Source: BOG-908 sp963751795 (GTDB lineage Bacteria; Pseudomonadota; Alphaproteobacteria; Acetobacterales; Acetobacteraceae). Taken from it: a stretch of DNA of 64,000 nt. Under the pieces are notes generated by a model that ran no database searches, was not told the origin of the DNA, and saw only the letters and a list, made by a program, of their open reading frames with translations. Positions 26,690 through 35,968 of the stretch are shown here, piece by piece. Numbering within the stretch: position 1 is the stretch's first letter; the number at the start of each line of letters is the position of its first letter. A program made the position numbers and the translations under genes. The stretch is taken from contig CAVVVI010000002.1 in the NCBI GenBank assembly GCA_963751795.1, forward strand, positions 186,001 through 250,000. Reading direction: 5' to 3'.

Positions 26690-28837
26690 CTACTCCGCCG
26701 CCTCGTCCCGCCGGCCGCCCTTGGCCCCAACCTTCTCAGAAATGTCTTCGCCGGTCGCTTGGTCAACCACCCGCATCGACAGTTTTACCTTGCCGCGATC
26801 ATCGAAGCCCAGGCACTTCACCCGCACCGCATCGCCGACATTGACCACGTCGGACGTCTTGTTCACGCGCCCCGTCGTCAGCTCGCTGATATGGACCAGC
26901 CCGTCGCGGCTGCCGAGGAAGTTGACGAACGCGCCGAAATCGGCCGTTTTCACCACCTTGCCCGTGTAGATTGCGCCCACTTCCGGCTCGGCCACGATGC
27001 CGCGGATCCAGTTGATCGCCTTCTGCGCGGCCTCCTCGGTGGTTGCCGCGATCTTGATGGTGCCGTCGTCGTCGATGTCGATCTTGGCACCCGTCTGCTC
27101 GACGATCTCGCGGATCACCTTGCCGCCGGTGCCGATCACTTCGCGGATCTTCTCCTTCGGCACATTGATCACCGTGATGCGCGGCGCGGTGCTGGCGACC
27201 CCGGTGCGCGCGCCCGTCAGCGCCTTGGCCATCTCGCCAAGGATGTGCAGGCGGCCGTCCTTGGCCTGGTCCAGTGCGATGCGCATGATATCCGGCGTAA
27301 TGGACGTGATCTTGATGTCCATCTGCAGGCTGGTGATGCCGTGCTCGGTGCCGGCCACCTTGAAATCCATGTCGCCGAGATGGTCCTCGTCGCCCAGGAT
27401 GTCGGACAGCACGGCAAAGCCGCGGTCTTCCTTGATCAGGCCCATGGCGATGCCGGCCACCGGACGCTTCAGCGGCACGCCGCCATCCATCATGGCCAGC
27501 GAGCTGCCGCACACGGTCGCCATCGAGGAGCTGCCGTTGCTCTCGAGGATCTCGCTGACGATACGCAGCGTGTAGGGGAAATCGTCCTTGGCCGGCAGCA
27601 GCGGATGGATGGCGCGCCAGGCGAGCTTGCCATGGCCGATCTCGCGGCGGCCCGGACTGCCCATGCGGCCGGCTTCACCCACGCTGAAGGGGGGGAAGTT
27701 GTAGTGCAGCATGAAGTTTTCCTTGTACTCGCCTTCCAAGGAATCCATGAACTGCTCGTCCTGCCCGGTGCCGAGCGTGACCACGCACAGCGCCTGCGTC
27801 TCGCCGCGGGTGAACAGCGCGCTGCCATGCGCGCGCGGCAGAACGCCCACTTCGGCGACGATCTGGCGCACCGTCTTGGTGTCGCGGCCATCGATGCGCA
27901 GGCCGGTATCCAGGATGGCGTTGCGCACGATGTCGGCTTCGAGGTCCTTCAGCATCGGCTTTGCGGCAGCCGCATCCAGGCCCTCTTCGGTCAGCTTGGC
28001 GGTCACGGCCTTCTTGGCCGCGCCCACCTTCTCATAACGCTGCTGCTTGACGCGCTCCTGATAGGCCTCGGCCAGAGCGGCGCGGCCCAGCGCATCGATG
28101 CGCTGCTTCAGCGTCACCTCGGCCTCGCTCGGCTCGGCCAGCGTCCACGGCTCCTTGGCCGCGTGCTCGGCCAGCTCGATGATCGCCTGCAGCACCGGCT
28201 GGAAGGCCGCATGGCCGAAATTGACGGCCCCGAGCATCACGTCCTCGGGCAGTTCCTTCGCCTCGGACTCGACCATCAGCACGCCCTCGGCCGTGCCGGC
28301 CAGCACCAGGTCGAGCGTGGCACCCTCCATCTGCGCGACGGTGGGGTTCAGGATATACTCGCCGTTCTCGTAGCCGACGCGCGCCGCGCCCACCGGGCCG
28401 AAGAACGGAATGCCGGACAGGGTCAGCGCGGCCGAGCAGCCGACCAGCGCCACGATGTCGGGATCGTTCTCCATATCGTGGCTCAGCACGGTGGCGACCA
28501 CCTGAACTTCGTTGCGGAAGTTCTGCGGGAAGAGCGGGCGCAGCGGGCGGTCGATCAGGCGGCTGACCAGCGTCTCGTTCTCGCTGGGGCGGCCTTCACG
28601 CTTGAAGAAGCCGCCGGGAATGCGGCCGGCAGCGTAGGCCTTCTCCTGGTAGTTGACGGTCAGCGGGAAGAAATCCTGGCCGGGCTTGACCGACTTGGCG
28701 CCGACGGCAGTGCACAGCACGATGGTGTCGCCGTAGCTGACCAGCACGGCGCCATCGGCCTGGCGGGCCATCTTGCCGGTTTCCAGGACCAGCTTGCGGC
28801 CGCCCCAGTCGAGTTCTTTGCGGAAGTGATTGAACAT
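26690..28837 (-). CDS. pnp: Polyribonucleotide nucleotidyltransferase (PNPase)
   Basis: 715 residues, full length. Two RNase PH domains (about 1-220 and 310-540; GFFKREGRPSENETL and GRREIGHGKLAWRA, DDFPYTLRIVSEILESNGSS), an alpha-helical linker, a KH domain (about 555-610, IREVIGTGGKVIREI) and an S1 domain (about 620-690, DFGAFVNFLGSRDGLVHISE). It degrades RNA phosphorolytically in the cytoplasm and would pair with RNase E in a degradosome. Start ATG 28837 has GAAGGA upstream. Downstream of rpsO in the conserved order; a terminator-like double hairpin lies between them. Confidence 0.98.
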   Translation of the reverse strand: MFNHFRKELDWGGRKLVLETGKMARQADGAVLVSYGDTIVLCTAVGAKSVKPGQDFFPLTVNYQEKAYAAGRIPGGFFKREGRPSENETLVSRLIDRPLRPLFPQNFRNEVQVVATVLSHDMENDPDIVALVGCSAALTLSGIPFFGPVGAARVGYENGEYILNPTVAQMEGATLDLVLAGTAEGVLMVESEAKELPEDVMLGAVNFGHAAFQPVLQAIIELAEHAAKEPWTLAEPSEAEVTLKQRIDALGRAALAEAYQERVKQQRYEKVGAAKKAVTAKLTEEGLDAAAAKPMLKDLEADIVRNAILDTGLRIDGRDTKTVRQIVAEVGVLPRAHGSALFTRGETQALCVVTLGTGQDEQFMDSLEGEYKENFMLHYNFPPFSVGEAGRMGSPGRREIGHGKLAWRAIHPLLPAKDDFPYTLRIVSEILESNGSSSMATVCGSSLAMMDGGVPLKRPVAGIAMGLIKEDRGFAVLSDILGDEDHLGDMDFKVAGTEHGITSLQMDIKITSITPDIMRIALDQAKDGRLHILGEMAKALTGARTGVASTAPRITVINVPKEKIREVIGTGGKVIREIVEQTGAKIDIDDDGTIKIAATTEEAAQKAINWIRGIVAEPEVGAIYTGKVVKTADFGAFVNFLGSRDGLVHISELTTGRVNKTSDVVNVGDAVRVKCLGFDDRGKVKLSMRVVDQATGEDISEKVGAKGGRRDEAAE

Positions 28838-28887
28838 GCGTTTTCGTCCTTCTGTTGAGTGGAAGGGTGCGGAAGCGCCTCGGACTG

Positions 28888-28909
28888 CATGGATGGTGGG
28901 AAATCCATG
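28888..28909 (-). promoter_or_regulatory. Leader hairpin upstream of pnp
   Basis: CATGGAT (28888-28894) and ATCCATG (28903-28909) form a 7-bp stem with an 8-base loop in the pnp leader, 50 bases before the start codon. In E. coli the pnp leader forms an RNase III-processed stem used for autoregulation; a similar role here is inference. Confidence 0.4.
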
Positions 28910-28942
28910 TGGCCGGAAGCGCTCGGTGAGCACCCCTCGGGG

Positions 28943-28999
28943 AAAAAATCAAGGCTGGGGCGCTGCCCCAGACCCTGCCAAGGGCCAGTCGGCCCTTGG
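28943..28999 (-). terminator. Double-hairpin rho-independent terminator after rpsO
   Basis: On the minus strand, just after the rpsO stop, CCAAGGGCC pairs with GGCCCTTGG (28978-28999), followed by CTGGGGC/GCCCCAG (28955-28971) and then a run of six T (28943-28948). This would end or attenuate transcription between rpsO and pnp. Confidence 0.75.
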
Positions 29000-29006
29000 A
29001 ACCCTG

Positions 29007-29276
29007 TTAGCGGCGGAGTTTCAGGCGGCTGATAAGGCCTTCGTAGCGGGACTGGTCTTTGCGCTTGAGGTAGTCCAGCAGCCTGCGGCGGCGGCCTACG
29101 AGCATGAGCAGCCCGCGGCGCGAGTGGAAATCCTTCGCGTGCGTCTTGAGATGTTCCGTCAGGTTGACGATCCGCTCGCTGAGCAGGGCCACCTGGACTT
29201 CCGGGCTGCCGGTATCGGCGGCCTGGGCTTGATATTCGCCGATGAGCGCCGTGCGGCGCTCTGCTGTGATCGACAT
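29007..29276 (-). CDS. rpsO: 30S ribosomal protein S15
   Basis: 89 residues, exactly the family length. TGSPEVQVALLSERIVNLTE, HLKTHAKDFHSRRGLL and LVGRRRRLLDYLK are diagnostic. It binds 16S rRNA in the platform of the small subunit. ATG 29276 has GGAG upstream. Order truB-rpsO-pnp is conserved in bacteria; here truB lies 276 bases upstream, leaving room for a separate rpsO promoter. Confidence 0.98.
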   Translation of the reverse strand: MSITAERRTALIGEYQAQAADTGSPEVQVALLSERIVNLTEHLKTHAKDFHSRRGLLMLVGRRRRLLDYLKRKDQSRYEGLISRLKLRR

Positions 29277-29552
29277 CGATGATACTCCGAAAAAAGGTTG
29301 GCAGGGGCGCCCGGGCGATTGCCCGATCACGCGTCCCTCCGCCATGGCGCGCCAGGAATGCCGCCATACGGGCGCAGGCTGATGCCTGGTCCGACGGGCT
29401 GCATGGCCCTGCCTGCTTGCCTTGGCCGGTGCCGGGATGTCGGCCAGCACGGTCGGGGCGGACAGTCGGGGTCCGGAGAGGATCGCGCGGTATCGGACGG
29501 CGGCGCGGGTTTGTCCAGCAAAATCAGGCCGGGTGGGGAGGCCCGTCCCGGC

Positions 29553-30473
29553 TCACAGGATACGCTCCGGCCGCAGCCAGCCATCCTCCAGCCGGCACAG
29601 CCCCACGACGCGCCCATCGCTCATGGCGCGCGCCAGGCCGCCGGCCGGGTTGGCGTCCGGCGGAATGCGGCCCATCAGCGTCACCAGGCTGATCGGCTGG
29701 CCCTGCGTCAGCTGCAGCGTCTCCTCCTCGGTCATCGCAAAGGCGGGGATGTCGGCCAGCGCCGTCAGCACGGGCAGCAGCAGCGCCGCGGGGGAACGGC
29801 CGCCCTCCTCGGACGGCATGGCGGCCTCCAGCGTGATCGCGGCGCGCTCGAGGAACGGGCCCACGCGCAGCCGCCGCAACGCCGCGATGTGGCCCACCGC
29901 GCCGCAGGCCACGGCCAAGTCGCGCGCCAGGCTGCGCATGTATACGCCCTTGCCGGATTGCACCTCGAAGATCGCGCTGTCGGCGTCGGGCCGCTCGACC
30001 AGTTCGAAGCGGTCCACCCGGGCCGGGCGAGCCTCCAGCACCGGGGCGCGGCCCTCGCGCGCCATGTCGTAGGCGCGCTCGCCGGCCACCTTGATGGCCG
30101 AGTACACCGGCGGGATCTGCATGATGTCGCCGATGAAGCCGGGCAGCGCCGCCCGCAGCGCCTCGTCGGTCGGCCGGGCGGCGCTTTCGGCCACCACGGC
30201 GCCGTCGGCATCGTCGGTATCGCGCGCCTCGCCGAGGCGCAGCGTGAAGCGGTAGATCTTGGTGCTGTCCATCACGTAGGGCACGGTCTTGGTGGCACTG
30301 CCGAAAGCGATCGGCAGCACGCCGGTGGCCAGCGGATCCAGCGTGCCGCCATGGCCGGCCTTCTGCGCGTCGAAGCCGCGCCGCACGCGGTTGACCACGT
30401 CGGTGCTGGTCATCTGCGGCGGCTTGTCGATGATCAGCCACCCGTCGAGCGGGCGGCCGCGCTTGCGTCGCAT
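29553..30473 (-). CDS. truB: tRNA pseudouridine(55) synthase
   Basis: 306 residues. Catalytic Asp46 in GHGGTLDPLATGVLP, preceded by GWLIIDKPPQMTS; YRFTLRLGEARDTDD and SGKGVYMRSLARDL are further family motifs. It converts U55 in the T-loop of tRNAs. ATG 30473 begins the family's basic N-terminus (RRKRGRPLDG). Transcribed away from the SRP RNA gene. Confidence 0.97.
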   Translation of the reverse strand: MRRKRGRPLDGWLIIDKPPQMTSTDVVNRVRRGFDAQKAGHGGTLDPLATGVLPIAFGSATKTVPYVMDSTKIYRFTLRLGEARDTDDADGAVVAESAARPTDEALRAALPGFIGDIMQIPPVYSAIKVAGERAYDMAREGRAPVLEARPARVDRFELVERPDADSAIFEVQSGKGVYMRSLARDLAVACGAVGHIAALRRLRVGPFLERAAITLEAAMPSEEGGRSPAALLLPVLTALADIPAFAMTEEETLQLTQGQPISLVTLMGRIPPDANPAGGLARAMSDGRVVGLCRLEDGWLRPERIL

Positions 30474-30552
30474 GGGGCAGGGTTCCGGTGGAAAGGGGCG
30501 GTATCTCCCGGATTGGGCGGGCGGGGTCAATGACCGGGCCGCGCCGCCTGCC

Positions 30553-30581
30553 TTGCCTTCGCGGCCGCAACGCCCGATATT
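30553..30581 (+). promoter_or_regulatory. Candidate sigma70 promoter of the SRP RNA gene
   Basis: TTGCCT (30553-30558), 17-base spacer, GATATT (30576-30581). It would start transcription at about 30587-30589, matching the 5' end predicted from the terminal stem of the SRP RNA. Confidence 0.55.
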
Positions 30582-30586
30582 GAGTG

Positions 30587-30684
30587 CGGGAGGTCGGCGG
30601 CGGACGGGCGCCCTGCCAACCCGGTCAGGTCCGGAAGGAAGCAGCCGCAGTGGGTCAACGCACGGGTCGTTTGTTGGCCTCCCA
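30587..30684 (+). ncRNA. ffs: Signal recognition particle RNA (bacterial small type, 4.5S)
   Basis: The universally conserved SRP loop sequence GGTCAGGTCCGGAAGGAAGC followed by AGCC occurs at about 30623-30646. Flanking sequences form the long hairpin: GGGAGG (30588-30593) pairs with CCTCCC (30678-30683). It binds Ffh in co-translational membrane targeting. It lies directly upstream of dnaX, a conserved placement in many bacteria. End points are estimated from the stem and may be off by a few bases. Confidence 0.93.
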
Positions 30685-30726
30685 CCTGAACTAGCCGCAT
30701 CGCGGCCGAGGGGCCCGCCAGCGCGC

Positions 30727-32700
30727 ATGTCGGACGATGTGGACCAGGATCTGTTGCCGGCGCCGCCGCCGGACGGGCCTGGCCTGTTCGGCGATCCGCC
30801 GCCCCGCCCATCTGCCCAGGCCGTCGCGGCCACCGAGCCCGCCGCGGCCACACCCTACCGCGTGCTGGCGCGCAAATACCGCCCGGCAACGTTCGACGAC
30901 CTGATCGGCCAGGACGCCATGGTGCGCGTCCTGCGCAGCGCCTTCGCGCTCGGCCGCATCGCGCACGCCTTCATGCTCACCGGCGTGCGCGGCGTGGGCA
31001 AAACCACCACTGCCCGCATCATCGCGCGCGCGCTCAACTGCGTGGGGCCGGACGGCACCGGCGGCCCCACGCCGGACCCGTGCGGCGTGTGCGACAATTG
31101 CCGCGCGATCCTGGCCGACCGGCACCCCGACGTGGTCGAGATGGACGCCGCCTCGCGCACCGGCGTGGACGACGTGCGTGAGATCATCGATGCCACGCGC
31201 TTCCGGCCGATGCAGGCGCGCACGAAGGTGTTCATCATCGACGAGGTGCACATGCTCTCGCGCAACGCGTTCAACGCGTTGCTGAAGACGCTCGAAGAGC
31301 CGCCGCCGCACGTGAAGTTCGTCTTTGCCACCACCGAAATCCGCAAGGTACCGGTGACCGTGCTGTCGCGCTGCCAGCGTTTCGACCTGCGGCGCATCCC
31401 GGTGGCGCTGCTGACCGAACTGTACGGCCGCGTCGCCGCCGCCGAGGCCGTGGCGCTGGAACCCGAAGCGCTGGCCGCCATCGCGCGTGCCGCCGACGGC
31501 TCGGTACGCGACGGGCTGAGCCTGCTCGACCAGGCGATCGCGCAGGGGCCGGACACGGACGGACAGGTGAGCGCCGGCGCCGTGGCGCGCATGCTGGGCG
31601 TGGCCGACCGCGGCGTGATCTTCGATCTGATGGAAGCCGTCATGGCCGGCCGCGCCGCCGATGCGCTGGCCATCACCGACACCGCCTACAGCCTCGGCGT
31701 GGATTTGGGCGTGCTGCTGGGCGACCTGCTGGAGCTGACGCACACGCTCAGCCGGCTGCGCAGCCTGCCGGCGCTGCGCCGCGCGCAGGAACTGCCAGAG
31801 GCCGAGCGCGTGCGCGGCGGCGCGCTGGCCGATGCGCTGCCCATTCCGGTGCTGGCGCGCGCCTGGCAGATGCTGCTGAAAGGCTGCGCCGAGGTGGAGG
31901 CGGCGCCCGATCGCCGGGCAGCGGCCGAGATGGTGCTGATCCGCCTGTGCCACGTCGCCGATCTGCCGCCCCCGGGCGACCTGGTGCGCCGGCTGACCGC
32001 CCAGGCTAGCGGCCCGGCGGCACTTTCGGCGCCATCCCACAGCGGGCCGGCACCGACCGCACTGGCCCAAGCGTCCACCGCGTTCGATGACGGCGGCGGC
32101 GTGCGCGCCATGGGCGGCGGCGCCGCTTTGGCCCAGGCGGCGACCATTCCGGATGCGGCACCCGGCCCTGCTGCGGCCGCGCCGGCCGCGCCCCGCCTGG
32201 CCTCGTTCCGCGACGTGCTGGCGCTGGCCGCGGCCGAGCGCGAGGTGGTGCTGCACGGACATTTGCTGCACTCGGTGCATCTGGTGCGCTGGGCGCCGCC
32301 GGTGATCGAATTGCGGCCGCACGCCGACGCGCCGCGCGACCTGGCGGCCAGGCTGGGCGCGCTGCTGCTGCGCGCCACCGCCACCCGCTGGACCGTGGTG
32401 CTCGCCACCCAGGGCGGCGCGCCGACATTGGCCGACCAGGGCAGCGCCGCCGACCAGGCGCGGCGCGACACCGCCGGCGAGCATCCGCTGGTGCGCGCGA
32501 TCATGGAGGCCTTCCCCGGCGCGCGCATCCAGGCCGTCAACGATCCGGCGGCCGATGCCTACGGCCTGCCGGCGCAGGTGATGCTGGGCGCAGCCGATGC
32601 GCCGGGCTACACCGCCGATGACGAGCTGGTGGAGCCGGCCGACCTGATGGACGCGCCGATCGGCATGGAAGACCGGTTCCTGGTGGAAACGCAGCGATGA
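30727..32700 (+). CDS. dnaX: DNA polymerase III subunits gamma/tau
   Basis: 657 residues. A proline-rich N-terminal extension (1-40) precedes the AAA+ clamp-loader core: YRVLARKYRPATFDDLIGQ, Walker A GVRGVGKTT (86-94), zinc cysteines C105, C119, C122, C125, DEVHMLS and the SRC sensor (TVLSRCQRFDLRR). The C-terminal tau-like part is Ala/Pro-rich. I see no obvious A-rich slippery site for a programmed gamma frameshift. First gene of dnaX-ybaB-recR. Confidence 0.97.
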   Translation: MSDDVDQDLLPAPPPDGPGLFGDPPPRPSAQAVAATEPAAATPYRVLARKYRPATFDDLIGQDAMVRVLRSAFALGRIAHAFMLTGVRGVGKTTTARIIARALNCVGPDGTGGPTPDPCGVCDNCRAILADRHPDVVEMDAASRTGVDDVREIIDATRFRPMQARTKVFIIDEVHMLSRNAFNALLKTLEEPPPHVKFVFATTEIRKVPVTVLSRCQRFDLRRIPVALLTELYGRVAAAEAVALEPEALAAIARAADGSVRDGLSLLDQAIAQGPDTDGQVSAGAVARMLGVADRGVIFDLMEAVMAGRAADALAITDTAYSLGVDLGVLLGDLLELTHTLSRLRSLPALRRAQELPEAERVRGGALADALPIPVLARAWQMLLKGCAEVEAAPDRRAAAEMVLIRLCHVADLPPPGDLVRRLTAQASGPAALSAPSHSGPAPTALAQASTAFDDGGGVRAMGGGAALAQAATIPDAAPGPAAAAPAAPRLASFRDVLALAAAEREVVLHGHLLHSVHLVRWAPPVIELRPHADAPRDLAARLGALLLRATATRWTVVLATQGGAPTLADQGSAADQARRDTAGEHPLVRAIMEAFPGARIQAVNDPAADAYGLPAQVMLGAADAPGYTADDELVEPADLMDAPIGMEDRFLVETQR

Positions 32701-32716
32701 ACGGGAGTGCCGGACG

Positions 32717-33040
32717 GTGAAGAACATTGCAGGGCTGATGAAGCAGGCCTCTCAGATGCAGGCCAAGATGGCCGAGATGCAGGCCCGGGTGGACGCGATG
32801 GAGGTGTCGGGCGAGGCGGGCGCCGGCATGGTGGCAGTGACGCTGGCCGGCAAGGGCGAGATGCGCCGCATCAAGCTCGACCCCAAGCTGGTGGACCCCG
32901 GCGAAATCGAGATGCTGGAAGACCTGATCGTCTCGGCCCACGCCGATGCCCGCCGCAAGCTCGATGCGCTGATGGCCGAGGAGATGAGCAAGGTGACGGG
33001 CGGGCTGGAGTTGCCGGCGGGCCTGAAGCTGCCGTTCTAG
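32717..33040 (+). CDS. YbaB/EbfC family nucleoid-associated protein
   Basis: 107 residues, family length. MKNIAGLMKQASQMQAKMAE and the GMVAVTLAGKGEMRRIKLDP segment are typical. It is a small dimeric DNA-binding protein. GTG start at 32717, 16 bases after dnaX; recR follows after 50 bases, as in most bacteria. Confidence 0.95.
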   Translation: MKNIAGLMKQASQMQAKMAEMQARVDAMEVSGEAGAGMVAVTLAGKGEMRRIKLDPKLVDPGEIEMLEDLIVSAHADARRKLDALMAEEMSKVTGGLELPAGLKLPF

Positions 33041-33090
33041 GCGGCGTGGCGAGCCGGCACGTGGCGGCCCTGACGCGCGCTGCGCCCTGA

Positions 33091-33678
33091 ATGGGCGGCC
33101 CCGAACTCGACGCGCTGATCCAGATGGTCGCGCGCCTGCCCGGGCTCGGCCAGCGCAGCGCCCGCCGCCTCGTGCTCAAGCTGCTGCAAGCGCCGGAAAC
33201 GCGCATGCTGCCGCTGGCCGCCGCTTTGGCCGCCACCGCGCGCGCCATCAAGCCGTGCAGCCAATGCGGCAACCTCGACAGCATGGATCCGTGCAGCATC
33301 TGTGCGAACCCCGAGCGGGACCGCAGCATGATCTGCGTGGTGGAAACGGTGGGCGATCTGTGGGCGCTGGAGCGCGCGCGCGTGCATGCCGGGCTGTACC
33401 ACGTGCTGGGGGGCACGCTCTCGGCGCTGTCGGGCACCGGGCCGGATGATCTGAACGTGGCGCCGCTGCTCGCCCGCCTGGCCGAAAGCAATGTGGGCGA
33501 GGTCATCCTGGCCCTCAGCGCCACGGTGGACGGTGCCGCCACCGCGCACTGGCTGTCGGACCGGCTGGCGGCCAGCAGGGTGCGCATCACCCGCGTGGCG
33601 CAGGGCGTGCCGATCGGCGGCGCGCTGGACGTGCTCGACGACGGCACGCTGGCAACCGCGCTGCGCGCCCGGCGCTGA
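33091..33678 (+). CDS. recR: Recombination mediator RecR
   Basis: 195 residues. Helix-hairpin-helix LPGLGQRSARRLVLKLL near the N-terminus, zinc finger cysteines C56, C59, C68, C71 (CSQCGN...CSIC), then a Toprim domain with VVETVGDLWALE. RecR acts with RecF/RecO to load RecA on gapped DNA. Last gene of the dnaX-ybaB-recR block. Confidence 0.97.
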   Translation: MGGPELDALIQMVARLPGLGQRSARRLVLKLLQAPETRMLPLAAALAATARAIKPCSQCGNLDSMDPCSICANPERDRSMICVVETVGDLWALERARVHAGLYHVLGGTLSALSGTGPDDLNVAPLLARLAESNVGEVILALSATVDGAATAHWLSDRLAASRVRITRVAQGVPIGGALDVLDDGTLATALRARR

Positions 33679-33724
33679 ATCGGCGGGCCGCACGCCCCGG
33701 GGCGGTCTCGAAGGAGTGGCGGCC

Positions 33725-34618
33725 GTGATCCACCTGTCGGCAGGCGACCTGCGCCTGGTGCTCGACCCCGATACCGGCGGCGCCATTGCCAGCCTGAGCT
33801 GGCGCGGCACCGACGCGCTGCGGCCGGTGGCCAATCCGCGCCTGCACGCCCAGCACGGCCGGGCGGTCGCGGCCTATCCGCTGATCCCGTTCGCCAACCG
33901 GATCGCCGGCAGCCGCTTCGGCTTTGCGGGCGAGGACTACCATCTCGCACCGAATTTCGGCGACGAGCCGACAGTGATCCACGGCAATGCCTGGATGCAT
34001 CCGTGGAACACGCTGGAGAGCGGCGAAGGCCGCGCCCGGCTGGCGCTCGATTTTGCGCCGGCCGGCGCGCTGGCCCGGCAATGGCCGTTCGCCTACCGCG
34101 CCGAACAGGCCTTCGAGCTCTCGGCCGACCGGCTGCTGATCCGCCTGGCGGTGCAGAACCGCGATACCCGACCCTTCCCGGCCGGCATAGGTCTGCACCC
34201 CTACGTGGCGCGCACGCCCCAGGCGGCTTTGCGCTTCGAGGCCGACACGATCTGGACATCGGGCCCGGACGGGCTGCCGGCGGCGCGCGAGGCGGTGCAT
34301 GGCGCGGCCGAATTCGCCGCCGGGCGCACGCTGGGTGCGGCCGTGATCGACAGCTGCTACGCGGGCTGGGGCGGCGTGGCGACCATGGCGCTGCCGGAGA
34401 GCGGCATCGAGATCAGCGTGTCGGCCGGGCCGCCTCTGGATCACCTGCAGCTCTACACGCCGGCCGGGCGCGATTTCATCGGGCTCGAACCGGTCAGCAA
34501 CATGCCCGATGCGGTCAATCGCATGGACGCGGTGGCCGACCATGGGCTAGTCGTGCTGCCGCCGGGGGCCACGCTCGCCGCCCAGGTCACCATCGGCCTG
34601 CGCCCGCTCGGCGGCTGA
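33725..34618 (+). CDS. Aldose 1-epimerase family protein
   Basis: 297 residues, galactose-mutarotase fold. YPLIPFANRIAGSRFGFAGE, HGNAWMHPW (catalytic His region), GIGLHPYVAR (second His) and LYTPAGRDFIGLEPVSNMPDA (catalytic Glu) are all visible (each is a separate segment). It interconverts sugar anomers or acts on hexose-6-phosphates. GTG 33725 has AAGGAG about 12 bases upstream. Begins 46 bases after recR. Confidence 0.88.
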   Translation: MIHLSAGDLRLVLDPDTGGAIASLSWRGTDALRPVANPRLHAQHGRAVAAYPLIPFANRIAGSRFGFAGEDYHLAPNFGDEPTVIHGNAWMHPWNTLESGEGRARLALDFAPAGALARQWPFAYRAEQAFELSADRLLIRLAVQNRDTRPFPAGIGLHPYVARTPQAALRFEADTIWTSGPDGLPAAREAVHGAAEFAAGRTLGAAVIDSCYAGWGGVATMALPESGIEISVSAGPPLDHLQLYTPAGRDFIGLEPVSNMPDAVNRMDAVADHGLVVLPPGATLAAQVTIGLRPLGG

Positions 34619-34652
34619 TGCCGCCCGGCCCGATCATCAGAGGCCCATTCCC

Positions 34653-35684
34653 ATGCAAGACCGCGGCTGCGTCCTCGTCACCGGCGGCTCCGGCTACATC
34701 GCCGGCTTCTGCATCGCGCAGTTGCTGGCCGAAGGCTGGCAGGTGCGCGCCACCCTGCGCAGCCTGGGCAAGGAGGCGGCCGTGCGCGCCGCGCTGGCCG
34801 CGGTTATTCCGCCGGACGCGAAGCTCACCTTCGTCGCCGCCGACCTGAACGCCGATGCCGGCTGGGCGGAGGCGGTGGCCGGCTGCGCCATCGTGCTGCA
34901 TGTCGCCTCGCCACTGCCCACCGGGGTGATCAGGAACGACGACGAGCTCGTGCGCCCGGCGCGCGACGGTGCCCTGCGCGTGCTGCGCGCGGCGGCCGCC
35001 GCGGGCGTGCAACGCGTGGTGCTGACGGCGTCCACCGCGGCTATCAGCTACGGGCGGGGCAGCCGCGATGTGGCCTGGACCGAGGCCGACTGGAGCGATG
35101 CGGATAATCGGGCCGACACCTCGGCCTACGAGCGCAGCAAGACGCTGGCCGAACGCGCCGCCTGGGATTGGGCCGCCCAAGGCCAGCCCACCGAGCTGGT
35201 GACCATCTGCCCCGGGGCGGTGCTCGGGCCCGTGCTGGGCGCCGATTTCTCGCCGTCGCTGGAGATCGTCAAGAAGCTGCTGGACGGCGCCATGCCCGGC
35301 CTGCCGCGCTTCGGCTTTCCGCTGGTGGACGTGCGCGACGTGGCCGATCTGCACCTGCGCGCCATGGTGGCGCCCCAGGCGGCCGGCCAGCGCTACATCG
35401 CCGCCGGGCCGTTCTACTGGATGGGCGACGTGGCCGCCGTGCTGCAGGCGCGCGTGCCCGCCCTGGCGCGGCGCGTGCCGCGGCGGCGGCTGCCCGACTT
35501 CATCGTCAGGCTGGCAGCGCTGGCCGATCCGCTGGTGGCGCGCACCCTGTTCGAACTGGGCAAGCACCGGCCGGTGGACGCCACCAAGGCGCACACCCAG
35601 CTGGGCTGGGCGCCGCGGCCGGTGCCCGACACCATCGCCGACACCGCCAACAGCCTGCACGCAGCCGGCCTGCTGAAAGCCTGA
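34653..35684 (+). CDS. NAD(P)-dependent extended SDR (dihydroflavonol-4-reductase-like)
   Basis: 343 residues. Rossmann motif VTGGSGYIAGFC at the N-terminus, catalytic Ser/Thr in VLTASTAA, and YERSK (Y-x-x-x-K). Overall it resembles bacterial dihydroflavonol/cinnamoyl reductase-like aldehyde reductases, which reduce carbonyl compounds. Substrate unknown. Lies 34 bases after the epimerase. Confidence 0.88.
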   Translation: MQDRGCVLVTGGSGYIAGFCIAQLLAEGWQVRATLRSLGKEAAVRAALAAVIPPDAKLTFVAADLNADAGWAEAVAGCAIVLHVASPLPTGVIRNDDELVRPARDGALRVLRAAAAAGVQRVVLTASTAAISYGRGSRDVAWTEADWSDADNRADTSAYERSKTLAERAAWDWAAQGQPTELVTICPGAVLGPVLGADFSPSLEIVKKLLDGAMPGLPRFGFPLVDVRDVADLHLRAMVAPQAAGQRYIAAGPFYWMGDVAAVLQARVPALARRVPRRRLPDFIVRLAALADPLVARTLFELGKHRPVDATKAHTQLGWAPRPVPDTIADTANSLHAAGLLKA

Positions 35685-35755
35685 ACGCGCGGCCAGGGCG
35701 GCAAAACCATTCGCCGCGCCCATGCGTTCGCGCAGCGCCACGCAGGAGAGCCGCC

Positions 35756-35965
35756 ATGACGACCATGCCGAAAAAGGGCGACCACGTGACCTGGGGCACC
35801 GCCCAGGGCAAGACCGACGGCACCGTCGAGAAGATCGTGACCTCCACCACCAAGGTGAAGGGCCACACCGCCAAGGCGACCAAGGAGCATCCGGAGGTGC
35901 TGGTCAAAAGCAGCAAATCCGGCAAGCAGGCGGTGCACAAGCCGGACGAGCTGAAGAAGGCCTGA
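35756..35965 (+). CDS. DUF2945 (hypervirulence-associated, Tudor-like) small protein
   Basis: 69 residues. KGDHVTWGTAQGKTDGTVEK and later GHTAKATKEHPEVLVKSSKS match the DUF2945 family (a Tudor-like fold). Function unknown. GGAGAG precedes ATG 35756. Only 3 bases separate it from the YihY copy 2 gene, so they are likely co-transcribed. Confidence 0.88.
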   Translation: MTTMPKKGDHVTWGTAQGKTDGTVEKIVTSTTKVKGHTAKATKEHPEVLVKSSKSGKQAVHKPDELKKA

Positions 35966-35968
35966 GCG

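Noticed and set aside
26318..26690. Short Lys/Phe-rich ORFs inside the palindromic elements
   Set aside because: They arise from poly-A/poly-T arms, lack ribosome-binding sites, and change frame between copies.
30727..32700. Programmed frameshift in dnaX for a gamma subunit
   Set aside because: No A-rich slippery heptamer with a downstream hairpin was visible.
35168..35700. Long Gly/Arg/Ala-rich ORFs overlapping real genes in other frames
   Set aside because: These are expected in GC-rich DNA and have no family similarity, while the overlapping frames encode recognisable enzymes.
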